33,968 bases of DNA from an uncultured Pseudomonadota bacterium. Its GTDB lineage: Bacteria; Pseudomonadota; Gammaproteobacteria; Xanthomonadales; Ahniellaceae. The stretch covers positions 1 to 33,968 of the forward strand of contig CALKUS010000179.1 of assembly GCA_937996755.1 (NCBI GenBank). Reading direction: 5' to 3'. The position numbers and the translations under genes were made by a program. Positions 26,175-33,947 of this stretch are shown in pieces. Numbering within the stretch: position 1 is the stretch's first letter; each line of letters begins with the position of its first letter. The notes beneath the pieces are model-generated. The model searched no databases. It was given only the letters and a program-made list of their open reading frames with translations, and had not been told where the DNA came from.

Positions 26175-27112
26175 GCCGCGCCCGCCTTCGGCGCCTGCGC
26201 GCCGTCCACGAGCCGCACAAAGAGCTCTTCGAGCCGGTTCGCCTTGTTGCGCATCGACGTGACCACGATGCCCGACTGCGTCAGCGTCGCGAACACGGAA
26301 TTGAGGTCGTGCCCGCGCGACATCTCCACTTCGATCTGCTGGTCGTCGACGCGCGTGATCCGCACGCCGTCGACCGACGGCGCCGCGACCATGGGCGCAG
26401 CGAGGTCCAGCACGAACGTCTCGACGTCGAGCTGCGCGATGAGGCGCTTCGTCGTGGTGTTCTCGATGATCGTGCCCTTGTCGATGATCGCCACGTTGCG
26501 GCAGAGCTGCTCCGCCTCCTCGAGGTAATGCGTGGTGAGGATCACCGTGGTGCCGGCGCGGTTGATCGCGCTGATGAACTTCCACATCGAGCGGCGGATC
26601 TCGATGTCGACGCCGGCGGTCGGTTCGTCGAGGATCAGCAGCCTCGGCTCGTGCACCATGGCGCGCGCGATCATCAGGCGACGCTTCATGCCGCCCGACA
26701 GCGTGCGCGACGGCACCTGCGCCTTGTCCCAGATCTGCAGCTCCTTGAGGTACTTCTCGGCGCGTTCGCGCGCGACCGCGCGCGGGATGCCGTAGAAGCC
26801 GGCCTGGTTCACGACGATGTCGAAGGGCTTCTCGAACTGGTTGAAGTTCAGCTCCTGCGGTACCAGCCCCATCAGCGACAGCGCCGTGCCGCGCTCGCGC
26901 GCAAGGTCGTGCCCGAAGATGCGCACGGCGCCGGCGCTCGGGTTCACGAGCGAGCTCACGATGCCGATCAGGGTCGACTTGCCGGCGCCGTTCGGCCCGA
27001 GCAGGGCGAAGAAGTCGCCCGGCTGGACGGCGAGGGAGACGCCGCGCAGCGCCTTCACGCCGTTGGCATAGGTCTTCTGGAGGTCGGCGACCTCGAGCGC
27101 GGCGACGGTCAT
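26171..27112 (-). CDS. yadG: ABC exporter ATPase, YadG family
   Basis: A 313-residue nucleotide-binding subunit. Walker A is GPNGAGKS at 39-46, the Q-loop is in LVPQELNF, the signature LSGG is at 138-141, and Walker B is LLILDE at 158-163. D-loop and H-loop (TTHYLEEAE) are also intact, so the ATPase should be active. The last about 80 residues (VETFVLDLAAP onward) form the C-terminal extension typical of this family. It partners with the permease that overlaps its stop codon. Its promoter region is only 62 nt and is shared with the divergent flavoprotein gene. Confidence 0.94.
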   Translation of the reverse strand: MTVAALEVADLQKTYANGVKALRGVSLAVQPGDFFALLGPNGAGKSTLIGIVSSLVNPSAGAVRIFGHDLARERGTALSLMGLVPQELNFNQFEKPFDIVVNQAGFYGIPRAVARERAEKYLKELQIWDKAQVPSRTLSGGMKRRLMIARAMVHEPRLLILDEPTAGVDIEIRRSMWKFISAINRAGTTVILTTHYLEEAEQLCRNVAIIDKGTIIENTTTKRLIAQLDVETFVLDLAAPMVAAPSVDGVRITRVDDQQIEVEMSRGHDLNSVFATLTQSGIVVTSMRNKANRLEELFVRLVDGAQAPKAGAA

Positions 27113-27140
27113 TCGGGGGAGGTTGGCGTAGCGGTGGGGT

Positions 27141-27146
27141 AGTATA
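27141..27146 (-). promoter_or_regulatory. -10 element for the yadGH-type operon
   Basis: On the minus strand these bases read TATACT, a near-perfect -10 hexamer 28 nt before the ATPase ATG. On the plus strand the overlapping TAGTAT (27140-27145) could serve the divergent reductase gene. No clear -35 element is seen on either strand, so direction is uncertain. Confidence 0.4.
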
Positions 27147-27174
27147 GCGGCCCGATTTTTCGCCGCTTTCCCCC

Positions 27175-27963
27175 GTGTCGGAACATTTCAACCTGCGCCT
27201 GGTGCGCTCGTACATGCTGGCCCCCACGGTGCGCCACATGGCGTTCGCGCGCGCCGACGGCGCGCCGTTCGCGTTCACCCCGGGCCAGTTCCTCCAGATC
27301 CACTTCGGCTGGCAGGGCAAGCAGCTCCGACGCAGCTATTCCGTGGCCACCGTGCCGGGCGACCCGGCGAACCCCGAGCAGCTGATCGAGCTGGCCGTGA
27401 GCTACGTCGAGGGCGGCGCGGCGACCGAGCTGCTGTCCAGCCTGCAGCCCGGCGGCGAGATCGCCGCGAGCGGCCCGTACGGGCGCTTCTGCCTGCACGA
27501 CGACGACGCGAACGCCCGTTACCTGCTGATCGCGACCGGCACGGGCGTCACGCCGTACCGCGCCATGCTGCCCACGCTGGAGCGCGTGATCGCGCAGCGC
27601 CCGTGCGAGGTGGTGCTGCTGTTCGGCGCGCGCACGCCGCAGGAGCTGCTGTACGGGGAGGAGTTCGCCGCGTTCGCCGAGCGCGTGCCGGGCTTCCGCT
27701 TCGTTGCGTGCCTGTCGCGCGAGCAACGCGCGCAGCCGCGCGGCGACGATCGTCACGGGCGCGTCACGAGCGTGCTGCCGGAATTCGCACCCGACGCCGC
27801 GCGCGACGTGGCCTACCTCTGCGGCAATCCCGAAATGGTCGACGCGTGCTTCGCGCTGCTCAAGGATGCGGGCCTGCCGATCCCGCACATCCGCCGCGAG
27901 AAATACGTCTCGCCGCCGGATCCGAAGGCGCGCGTGCTGGCGATGGCGCCCGGGGAAGGTTGA
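27175..27963 (+). CDS. ferredoxin-NADP+ reductase-like FAD oxidoreductase
   Basis: A 262-residue soluble flavoprotein of the FNR superfamily. The FAD side shows PGQFLQIHF and the RRSYSVAT motif at 52-59, where Arg, Tyr and Ser bind FAD. The nicotinamide side shows ATGTGVTPYRAM at 120-131, LLFGARTPQELLY, and CGNPEMV with C216. The C-terminus is REKYVSPPDP. Such enzymes move electrons between NADPH and ferredoxin or flavodoxin and often serve oxidative-stress defence. There is no iron-sulfur domain, so a separate carrier is needed. The start is GTG at 27175, which gives the normal N-terminus. The CsgG-like gene begins 2 nt after its stop, so they are co-transcribed, though no functional link is obvious. 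Confidence 0.88.
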   Translation: MSEHFNLRLVRSYMLAPTVRHMAFARADGAPFAFTPGQFLQIHFGWQGKQLRRSYSVATVPGDPANPEQLIELAVSYVEGGAATELLSSLQPGGEIAASGPYGRFCLHDDDANARYLLIATGTGVTPYRAMLPTLERVIAQRPCEVVLLFGARTPQELLYGEEFAAFAERVPGFRFVACLSREQRAQPRGDDRHGRVTSVLPEFAPDAARDVAYLCGNPEMVDACFALLKDAGLPIPHIRREKYVSPPDPKARVLAMAPGEG

Positions 27964-27965
27964 AC

Positions 27966-28655
27966 GTGAAGCGCCTGATGTTGCTGGCCGGGTTGTGCAT
28001 CGCAGGCGCGGCTTCCGCGCAATCGCCCGTACTCGCCGTGATCAAGTTCCAGGACGAATCCGGCGCGCTGCCGTTCCAGGGCGGCGCGGGGCGCGTGCTC
28101 ACCAACATGCTCACGACCGAGCTCGCGGCGCGGCCCGCGTTCACCGTGGTCGAGCGGCAGAAGCTGCGCGACGTGCTGGAAGAGCAGGCGTTGTCGGAGT
28201 CCGGCCGCCTCAGCGAAGGGGACAACGCGAAGCTCGGCCAGCTGCTCGGCGCGGACTACCTCGTCACGGGTACCGTCACGGCGTTCGAGGAGAACATCGA
28301 GACGAAGGTCACGGGCGGCGGCTTGTTCCGCCGCGGCAAGGTGGAGGCGGTGTCGCAGGGCGGTTACCTCGCCGTCGACCTGCGCGTGATCGACGCGCAC
28401 GACGGACGCATTGCGTACGCGCGCACGGTGGAAGGTTTCACCGAGAAGAAGGTCGAGTCGATGACGCTGGAAGGCGGCAGCTTCGGCTCGATCGGCAACG
28501 GCCCCGACGCGCGCGCCACGCGCGCCGCGGTGATCGAGATCATCGATTTCCTCGAGTGCGCGGTCGTGACGCGCGAAGCAGCGTGCCTCGCCGAATACGC
28601 CGCGCGCGACGCGCGACGCCTCGAGGAAACGCGCAAGGCCGCGACGGTGCGCTGA
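27966..28655 (+). CDS. CsgG/HfaB-fold exported protein
   Basis: A 229-residue protein with signal peptide (RLMLLAGLCIAGAASAQ), then a CsgG-type domain: VLAVIKFQDESG, LTNMLTTELAARPAFTVVER, LGQLLGADYLVTGTVTAFEE and LAVDLRVIDAHDGRIAYART. CsgG forms the outer-membrane curli pore. This protein has no lipobox at the cleavage site and no other curli gene is near, so a periplasmic relative is more likely than a curli secretion channel. It ends with helices containing C185-like and C194-like cysteines (ECAVVTREAACLAEY). The start is GTG 27966 with GGGGAAGG 6 nt upstream, overlapping the end of the reductase gene. It is convergent with the methionine-rich protein gene. Confidence 0.82.
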   Translation: MKRLMLLAGLCIAGAASAQSPVLAVIKFQDESGALPFQGGAGRVLTNMLTTELAARPAFTVVERQKLRDVLEEQALSESGRLSEGDNAKLGQLLGADYLVTGTVTAFEENIETKVTGGGLFRRGKVEAVSQGGYLAVDLRVIDAHDGRIAYARTVEGFTEKKVESMTLEGGSFGSIGNGPDARATRAAVIEIIDFLECAVVTREAACLAEYAARDARRLEETRKAATVR

Positions 28656-28665
28656 GCTCAGCGCA
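28648..28665. repeat. 18-bp perfect palindrome across two stop codons
   Basis: TGCGCTGAGCTCAGCGCA is fully self-complementary. It contains the last codon and stop (CGC TGA) of both convergent genes, each ending in Arg-stop. It might mark an overlap of transcripts or a weak two-way terminator. The symmetry may also be chance plus shared codon choice. Confidence 0.6.
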
Positions 28666-29590
28666 TCGAGTCCATCATCGGCGCGTAGCCCGGCGGGATC
28701 TCGAACCGCGATTCGTCGAGCGCGCCGGTTTCGATGCGCGCCGTCGCGCGTCCGGTTTCCCTGCCCCCGTCGTAGCAGCGGCGCTCCAGCACGATGCCCC
28801 TGTCGGGGCGCGGTGAGCTCGTGCCGAAGCGCTCGGTGAGCGCGGAAAACGCCTGACCGTAGCGCACCAGGTCGCGCATGGCCGCGGCCAGCCCGCGCGC
28901 ATCGCGCTCGCCGATGCCGAGCGCGGCCGGCGCCGCCTCGCAGCGCCAGTCGGTGAGCGTCTCGCCCGCGCGGAACTCGAACACCCTGCACGTGCGTCCA
29001 CCGACCGTGTCGCTGCCTGCTTCGCGTTCCACGCCGGCCGGCCCGGCAAGCGACTTGCGCGCTTCCTCGAGCTGCGCCTGCGCCTCGCCGACGTCGACGC
29101 CGGCGCGTTCGAGCATCTTCGGATCCATGCTGGCGAGCATCTGCTGCTGGTTCGCCATGATCTGGTCGACGTCGCCGGACATCATCTGCGCCATGTTCGG
29201 CATTTTCGGGCACGCCATGCCCTGCTTCTCCATCTGCGCACACGCTTCGTCCATCTGCGCCTGCGCCTTCTGCATTTCCTTGTCCATCGAGCGCACGGTG
29301 GCGGACGACACGTCGGACTGGAAGTCGGCCGCGTCGCGGTCGGTTTCCATCAGGAATTGCGTCCGGTTGTCATGATCGAGGTACACCATGGTCTGCTCGA
29401 CCACGTCGTAGATCGCGGACTGGTGCGAGCCCTGCATCGGCCGCATCTCGATGCGCACGCGCGCCCCGCTCACCTCGAGGCCGGCCGGCTCGGGCAGGCA
29501 CTCGCGGCCGGCGGTGTCGTAGCCGATCGTCGCATCGGCGCGCGCGACGTCGGGCAGTGCGAGGCAAAAAACGAGCAGCGCGAAGCGCAT
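28658..29590 (-). CDS. secreted methionine-rich protein, DUF4412-like
   Basis: A 310-residue exported protein (signal peptide MRFALLVFCLALPDVARA). The first domain has strands with ARVRIEMRPMQGSHQSAIYD and TMVYLDHDNRTQFLME, like DUF4412 lipid- or metal-stress proteins; this assignment is tentative. A helical middle section rich in Met, Gln and Glu follows (MDKEMQKAQAQMDEACAQM, then MACPKMPNMAQMMSG), and then a second domain with GGRTCRVFEFRAG and TDWRCEAA. The ribosome site GGAG lies 6 nt before ATG 29590 and directly abuts ATG 29596, so 29590 is the true start. It is convergent with the CsgG-like gene and divergent from the hydrolase gene. The Met cluster could bind Cu(I) or simply form a flexible helix. 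Confidence 0.78.
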   Translation of the reverse strand: MRFALLVFCLALPDVARADATIGYDTAGRECLPEPAGLEVSGARVRIEMRPMQGSHQSAIYDVVEQTMVYLDHDNRTQFLMETDRDAADFQSDVSSATVRSMDKEMQKAQAQMDEACAQMEKQGMACPKMPNMAQMMSGDVDQIMANQQQMLASMDPKMLERAGVDVGEAQAQLEEARKSLAGPAGVEREAGSDTVGGRTCRVFEFRAGETLTDWRCEAAPAALGIGERDARGLAAAMRDLVRYGQAFSALTERFGTSSPRPDRGIVLERRCYDGGRETGRATARIETGALDESRFEIPPGYAPMMDSMR

Positions 29591-29716
29591 GGCCATCTCC
29601 GGGGTCGATGCGGCACCATCGTAGCGGCGCACCTCACGATTCGAGCATGACAGCCGTCACTACAGCCGACGGGTGTGTTGCCGTTAACGTGCGCACGCAC
29701 CGACAGGAGCCCGTGG

Positions 29717-31189
29717 ATGAGAATCTGGATGCTGCTTCCGTTGCTCGTGGTCGCGGCATTCGCCGCGCCGGCGCAGGCCGAAGGCCCGCGCCTCGGCTCG
29801 CTCGAGTTCGAGCCCTGCACGCTCGCCGCCGAGCTGCAGGCCGCCACCGTCGATGCGCGATGCACGACGCTGGAAGTGCCGGAGAACCGCGCCGCGCCCG
29901 ATGGCCGCAGGATCAAGCTCGCGATCGCCTGGGTGGCGAGCGAGGCGAAGCAGGCCGAGCCCGATCCCGTGTTCATGATCGCCGGCGGCCCGGGCCAGGG
30001 CGCGCGCGAGTCGTACCCGACCGCGCAACGCGCGTTCCGCGAGGTGCTGCGCAAGCGCAACGTGATCCTCGTCGACCAGCGCGGCACCGGCGATTCGCAC
30101 GCGCTGAGCTGTCGCGACGAAACCGGCGCGAACGTGTTCGGCGAGGCGCAGGACTTCAGCCCGGAAGGGTTCGCGCGCTTCGCGCGCGACTGCCTGGCGA
30201 AGCTCGATGCCGACCCGCGCTACTACACGACGAGCGACGGCGTGGCCGACCTTGAGGCGGTGCGCGAGGCGCTCGGCGTGGAGCAGATCGACCTGCTCGG
30301 CATCTCGTACGGCACGCGCGTGGCGCAGGAATACCTGCGCCGCTATCCGGCGCACACGCGCGCCGTCGTGCTGGACGGCGTGGTGCCGCCCGATCTCGCG
30401 CTCGGCTCCGAGCATGCACGCAACCTGGAAAGCTCGCTCGACCTGCAGTTCGCGCGCTGCGCGAAGGACCCGGCGTGCGCGAAGGCGTTCGGCTCGCCGC
30501 GCGAGTCGCTGTCGGCGTTGCTCGCGAAGCTGCGCGAAGCGCCGATGCCCGTTCGCTACCACGACCCCCTGACCAATGAAGTGCGCGAAGCGCCGCTGAC
30601 GGCCGACGCCGTCGCCGGGGTCGTGCGCCTGTTCGCGTACGCGCCGAACGTTGCGGGCATGCTGCCGCTCGCGCTGCACGAGGCGCAGACCGGCAATCCC
30701 GAGCCGCTGATGGCGCAGGCGCAGATGCTGCAGAGCCTGATCGGCGAATCGATCATGCATGGCATGCAGCTTTCGGTGATCTGCGCCGAGGACGTCGACC
30801 TGCTGAAACCGGATCCGGCCGACGCCGGCAGCCTGCTCGGCAACCAGCTCATCGAGATGACGCAGGTGCAGTGCAAGGAATGGCCGGCCGGCACGCGCCC
30901 GAAGGATTTCCACGATCCCGTCACGAGCGACAAGCCCGTGCTGCTGTTCTCGGGCGAGTTCGATCCGGTGACGCCGCCGAAATACGGCGACCGCGTGGTG
31001 AAGACGCTCGCGAACGGCCGCCACCTCGTGGCGCGCGGCCAGGGCCACAACGTGACGCCGCTCGGCTGCATCCCGAAGCTGGTCGGCACGTTCTTCGAGA
31101 CGGCCGACGCGAAGGCGCTGGACGCGAAATGCATGGAACAGTTCGGCTACGCGCCGATGTTCACCGGCTACTGGGGGACGGAACCATGA
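29717..31189 (+). CDS. secreted alpha/beta hydrolase, S33/tripeptidyl aminopeptidase type
   Basis: A 490-residue exported hydrolase (signal peptide LLPLLVVAAFAAPAQA). The oxyanion region is MIAGGPGQGARES, followed by VILVDQRGTGDS. The nucleophile is S197 in GISYGTR, the acid D416 in SGEFDPVTPP, and the base H444 in GQGHNVTP, a complete triad in the order usual for TAP-like peptidases. The C-terminal TAP-like cap is present, with cysteines that could pair. Family members remove N-terminal residues from peptides or hydrolyse esters in the periplasm. The start at 29717 has AGGAG 8 nt upstream. The exporter genes follow after 94 nt on the same strand and could be co-transcribed. Peptidase versus esterase cannot be decided here. 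Confidence 0.9.
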   Translation: MRIWMLLPLLVVAAFAAPAQAEGPRLGSLEFEPCTLAAELQAATVDARCTTLEVPENRAAPDGRRIKLAIAWVASEAKQAEPDPVFMIAGGPGQGARESYPTAQRAFREVLRKRNVILVDQRGTGDSHALSCRDETGANVFGEAQDFSPEGFARFARDCLAKLDADPRYYTTSDGVADLEAVREALGVEQIDLLGISYGTRVAQEYLRRYPAHTRAVVLDGVVPPDLALGSEHARNLESSLDLQFARCAKDPACAKAFGSPRESLSALLAKLREAPMPVRYHDPLTNEVREAPLTADAVAGVVRLFAYAPNVAGMLPLALHEAQTGNPEPLMAQAQMLQSLIGESIMHGMQLSVICAEDVDLLKPDPADAGSLLGNQLIEMTQVQCKEWPAGTRPKDFHDPVTSDKPVLLFSGEFDPVTPPKYGDRVVKTLANGRHLVARGQGHNVTPLGCIPKLVGTFFETADAKALDAKCMEQFGYAPMFTGYWGTEP

Positions 31190-31283
31190 CCGCGACACGC
31201 GACCGGAACCTCGGCGGGCGCGCGTCTGCCGAGCCGTCTTTCGCCCTGGCATCGGCAGCTGCGTCCACTCCGGAGTCGAAGCG

Positions 31284-32030
31284 ATGATCACTGTCGAGAA
31301 CCTCCACAAGACGTTCGCGTCGAAGAAGGGCCCGGTGAAGGCCGTGGACGGCGTGAGCTTCACCGCCGCCGACGGACAGATCACCGGCCTGCTCGGCCCG
31401 AACGGTGCCGGCAAGACCACGACCATGCGCATGCTCTACACGCTGATGCGCCCCGACCAGGGCCGCATCGTCGTCGACGGCCTCGATCCGCAGCAGCAGC
31501 CCGACCCCGTCCGGCGCAGCCTGGGCGTGCTGCCCGATGCGCGCGGCGTCTACAAGCGGCTCACGGCGCGCGAGAACATCGCGTACTTCGGCAAGCTCTA
31601 CGGCATGGAGGAGGCCGCGATCGCGAAACGCGCCGACGCGCTCGTCGACGCGCTAGGCATGCAGGAGTTCGCCGACCGCCGCACGGAGGGCTTTTCGCAG
31701 GGCCAGCGCACGAAGACGGCGATCGCGCGCGCGCTCGTGCACGAGCCGAAGAACGTGATCCTCGACGAGCCCACGAACGGCCTCGACGTGATGACGACGC
31801 GCGGCCTGCGCGAGTTCCTGAAGCGCCTGCGCGCCGAAGGCCATTGCGTGCTGTTCTCGAGCCACATCATGCAGGAGGTCGCTGCGCTCTGCGACCGCAT
31901 CGTGGTGATTGCGCACGGCAAGGTCGTCGCGCAGGGCACGCCCGACGAGCTGCGCGCGCAGACCGGTGAGTCGAACCTGGAAGACGCCTTCGTGAAGGCG
32001 ATCGGCACGGACGAGGGGTTGTTCGCATGA
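31284..32030 (+). CDS. natA: ABC exporter ATPase, NatA family
   Basis: A 248-residue ATPase. Walker A is GPNGAGKT at 38-45, Walker B VILDEP is near 158-163 and the H-loop is in SSHIMQEV. The signature is FSQGQ at 137-141 in place of LSGGQ, a variant seen in NatA-type proteins. NatAB was described as a Na+ exporter in Bacillus, but the family is broad. The start at 31284 has GGAG 8 nt upstream. The stop overlaps the ATG of the permease gene (32027-32030), so both are translated together. It shows only modest likeness to the YadG-type ATPase in this window, so the two exporters are not a recent duplication. Confidence 0.92.
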   Translation: MITVENLHKTFASKKGPVKAVDGVSFTAADGQITGLLGPNGAGKTTTMRMLYTLMRPDQGRIVVDGLDPQQQPDPVRRSLGVLPDARGVYKRLTARENIAYFGKLYGMEEAAIAKRADALVDALGMQEFADRRTEGFSQGQRTKTAIARALVHEPKNVILDEPTNGLDVMTTRGLREFLKRLRAEGHCVLFSSHIMQEVAALCDRIVVIAHGKVVAQGTPDELRAQTGESNLEDAFVKAIGTDEGLFA

Positions 32031-33208
32031 ACGCGCTGCTGACGGTGCTGAAGAAGGAGTTGACGGACGCGTTCCGCGACCGCCGCATGGTGATGGTCGC
32101 GTTCGTGGTGATGCCGCTGGTGTTCCCGCTGATCTTCGCGGGCCTCGGCACGCTCGGGGCGAAGAAGCAGACCGAGAAGCTCGAGAACGCGCTCGAGCTG
32201 CCGGTGATCGGCGCCGACAACGCGCCGAACCTGGTCGCCTGGCTCGAGCAGAACAACGTCGAGATCAAGCCGGCGCCCAAGGACGCGGACGAAGCCGTGC
32301 GCTCGCAGGACTCGGACGTCGTGCTGCGTATCGACGAGGAATTCGGCAGCGACTGGCGCGGCAGCAAACCGGCGCGCGTCGAGCTCGTCTACGACAGCTC
32401 GCGACCGTTGCAGTCGGGCACGACGATCGCGCGCATGCGCACGCTGCTGCAGGCCTACGCCGACCAGATGGGCACGATGCGCCTCGTCGCGCGCGGCGTG
32501 CACCCGTCGATCGCCAAGCCGTTGCGCATCGCGAACCGCGACCTCGCGACGCCGGAGGCGAAGTTCGACTTCGGCCAGCAGATGATCCCCTACCTGATGA
32601 TCCTGCTCGGTTTCATCGGCGGCATGCAGCTCGCGATCGACTCCACCGCGGGCGAGCGCGAGCGCCAGTCGCTCGAGCCGCTGCTCGCGACGCCGGCGTC
32701 GCGCGAGGCGATCCTGTCCGGGAAGATCGCGGCCACGGCGGTGTTCGCGTTCCTCTCGGTGTTCGCGACGCTGATCTCCTACAAGCTCGCCTTCACGTAC
32801 GTCGTCTCGTCGCGCGCCGGCGGCTTCTCGATGAACCTGCCGATGTCGTCGCTCGGGCAGATGTTCGTCGTGATCCTGCCGATCGTGCTGCTCGGCGCGG
32901 CGCTGCTCACCGCGCTCGCCGCGTTCGCGAAGAGCTACCGCGAGGCGCAGAGCTACCTGCCGATGATCATGTTCCTGCCGATGATCCCGACCATGTACCT
33001 CATGGTCTCGCCGGTGAAGAGCCAGCTCTGGATGATGGCGATCCCGTTCCTGTCGCAGAACCAGCTGATCCTGAAGATCCTGCGCAAGGAAGCGATTCCG
33101 ATGGACGAGTGGGGCGTGTCCCTCGGCGCCGGGCTCCTGCTCGTCGCGATCGTCTGGTTCGTCGCCGCGCGGCTTTACCACCGCGAGCAGCTCGCTGTCT
33201 CGGGTTGA
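32027..33208 (+). CDS. natB: ABC exporter permease, NatB family
   Basis: A 393-residue permease. A first helix (MVAFVVMPLVFPLIFAGL) is followed by a large extracytoplasmic domain of about 140 residues, then five helices starting at MIPYLMILLGFIGGMQLAID. The conserved cytoplasmic TAGERERQSLEPLLATPASR sits after the second helix, as in NatB and CPBP-like exporters. It pairs with the ATPase directly upstream. The substrate is unknown; Na+ export is possible but not shown by sequence. The stop codon lies inside a 13-bp hairpin. Confidence 0.92.
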   Translation: MNALLTVLKKELTDAFRDRRMVMVAFVVMPLVFPLIFAGLGTLGAKKQTEKLENALELPVIGADNAPNLVAWLEQNNVEIKPAPKDADEAVRSQDSDVVLRIDEEFGSDWRGSKPARVELVYDSSRPLQSGTTIARMRTLLQAYADQMGTMRLVARGVHPSIAKPLRIANRDLATPEAKFDFGQQMIPYLMILLGFIGGMQLAIDSTAGERERQSLEPLLATPASREAILSGKIAATAVFAFLSVFATLISYKLAFTYVVSSRAGGFSMNLPMSSLGQMFVVILPIVLLGAALLTALAAFAKSYREAQSYLPMIMFLPMIPTMYLMVSPVKSQLWMMAIPFLSQNQLILKILRKEAIPMDEWGVSLGAGLLLVAIVWFVAARLYHREQLAVSG

Positions 33209-33230
33209 TTTCGCTGCGCGAAATCAACCC
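33202..33230 (+). terminator. 13-bp hairpin across the natB stop
   Basis: GGGTTGATTTCGC (33202-33214) pairs perfectly with GCGAAATCAACCC (33218-33230) around TGC. The natB TGA (33206-33208) is inside the left arm. There is no U-tract after it, so it may protect the 3' end or end transcription with help. It is followed at 33255 by a second strong hairpin. Confidence 0.55.
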
Positions 33231-33254
33231 GCAAGAGCACACGCAGCCATCGCC

Positions 33255-33286
33255 CGCGCGGCAAGAAGCGTCGTTCTTGCCGCGCG
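33255..33286. terminator. 13-bp hairpin between natB and mnmE
   Basis: CGCGCGGCAAGAA (33255-33267) pairs perfectly with TTCTTGCCGCGCG (33274-33286) around GCGTCG. It lies 24 nt past the mnmE stop on the minus strand and 46 nt past natB on the plus strand. It could serve either direction; no U-run is present. Confidence 0.5.
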
Positions 33287-33310
33287 ACGAACGCCGTCGC
33301 CCGATCGGGG

Positions 33311-33947
33311 CTACTTGCCTACGCAGAAGGTGCTGAAGATCGCGCCGAGCAGGTCGTCGGGGGTGTAGTCGCCGGTGATTTCGCCGAGCGCGCGCTGCGC
33401 GTCGCGCAGGTCCTGCGCGACCAGCTCGCCGATGCGTTCGCTGTGCCACTGCGCGATCGCGGCTGCCAGGTGCGATGCGACGCGCTCGAGCGCATCGACG
33501 TGACGGGCACGGGCGCTGAATGCGCCTTCGTTCGCGGCGCCGCCGCCGGCGTGGCGGCGCAGTGCGTCGCGCAGCAGTTCGAGCCCGGCGCCCGTGCGCG
33601 CCGACATCCAGATCTCGTCGCCGGCGGCGTGCGGCGCTTCGCCCGTCGCGTCGATCTTCGTGTGCAAGGTGATGCGCGGCACGCCGGGCGGCAGGTCGAG
33701 CTCGGCCGTCGCGCCGGTCGCATCGCGCAGCACGAGCGCGAGGTCGGCGTGCGCGAGCTCGGCGCGTGCGCGGCGCACGCCTTCGGCTTCGACGGGATCG
33801 TCGGTTTCGCGCAGGCCGGCCGTGTCCACGAGCGTGATCCCTACGCCGTCGAGCGCCACGGTTTCGCGCAGCACGTCGCGAGTCGTGCCGGGCACCGCCG
33901 TGACGATGGCGCGGTCGGCGCCCGCGAGCGCGTTGAGCAATGTCGAC
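33311..33947 (-). CDS. mnmE: tRNA modification GTPase MnmE, C-terminal part
   Basis: About 212 residues remain. MnmE with MnmG installs the cmnm5 group on wobble uridine of certain tRNAs. The fragment begins within the G1 loop (STLLNALAG; the genuine sequence starts with the last base of the Lys codon of GKS). G2 GTTRDVL and G3 DTAGLRETDDPVEAEGV follow. The last residues are DLLGAIFSTFCVGK, the C-terminal signature whose Cys takes part in the reaction (FCIGK in E. coli). The N-terminal formyl-THF-binding domain and part of the helical domain are off the contig. Any frame extending past 33947 reads adapter and produces the false peptide MCSSDL. Confidence 0.93.

Noticed and set aside
27966..28655. 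Curli secretion channel CsgG
   Set aside because: The fold matches but there is no lipobox and no csgA, csgB, csgE or csgF gene in the window; only the fold is claimed.
25401..33208. The two ABC exporter pairs as a recent duplication
   Set aside because: The ATPases differ in signature motif (LSGGM versus FSQGQ) and length, and the permeases belong to different types (six helices without a large loop versus one with a large extracytoplasmic domain).
33202..33230. TTGAT...ATCAA pair read as an FNR box
   Set aside because: The half-sites are separated by 13 nt, not 4, and they lie inside a perfect hairpin after natB with no downstream promoter.
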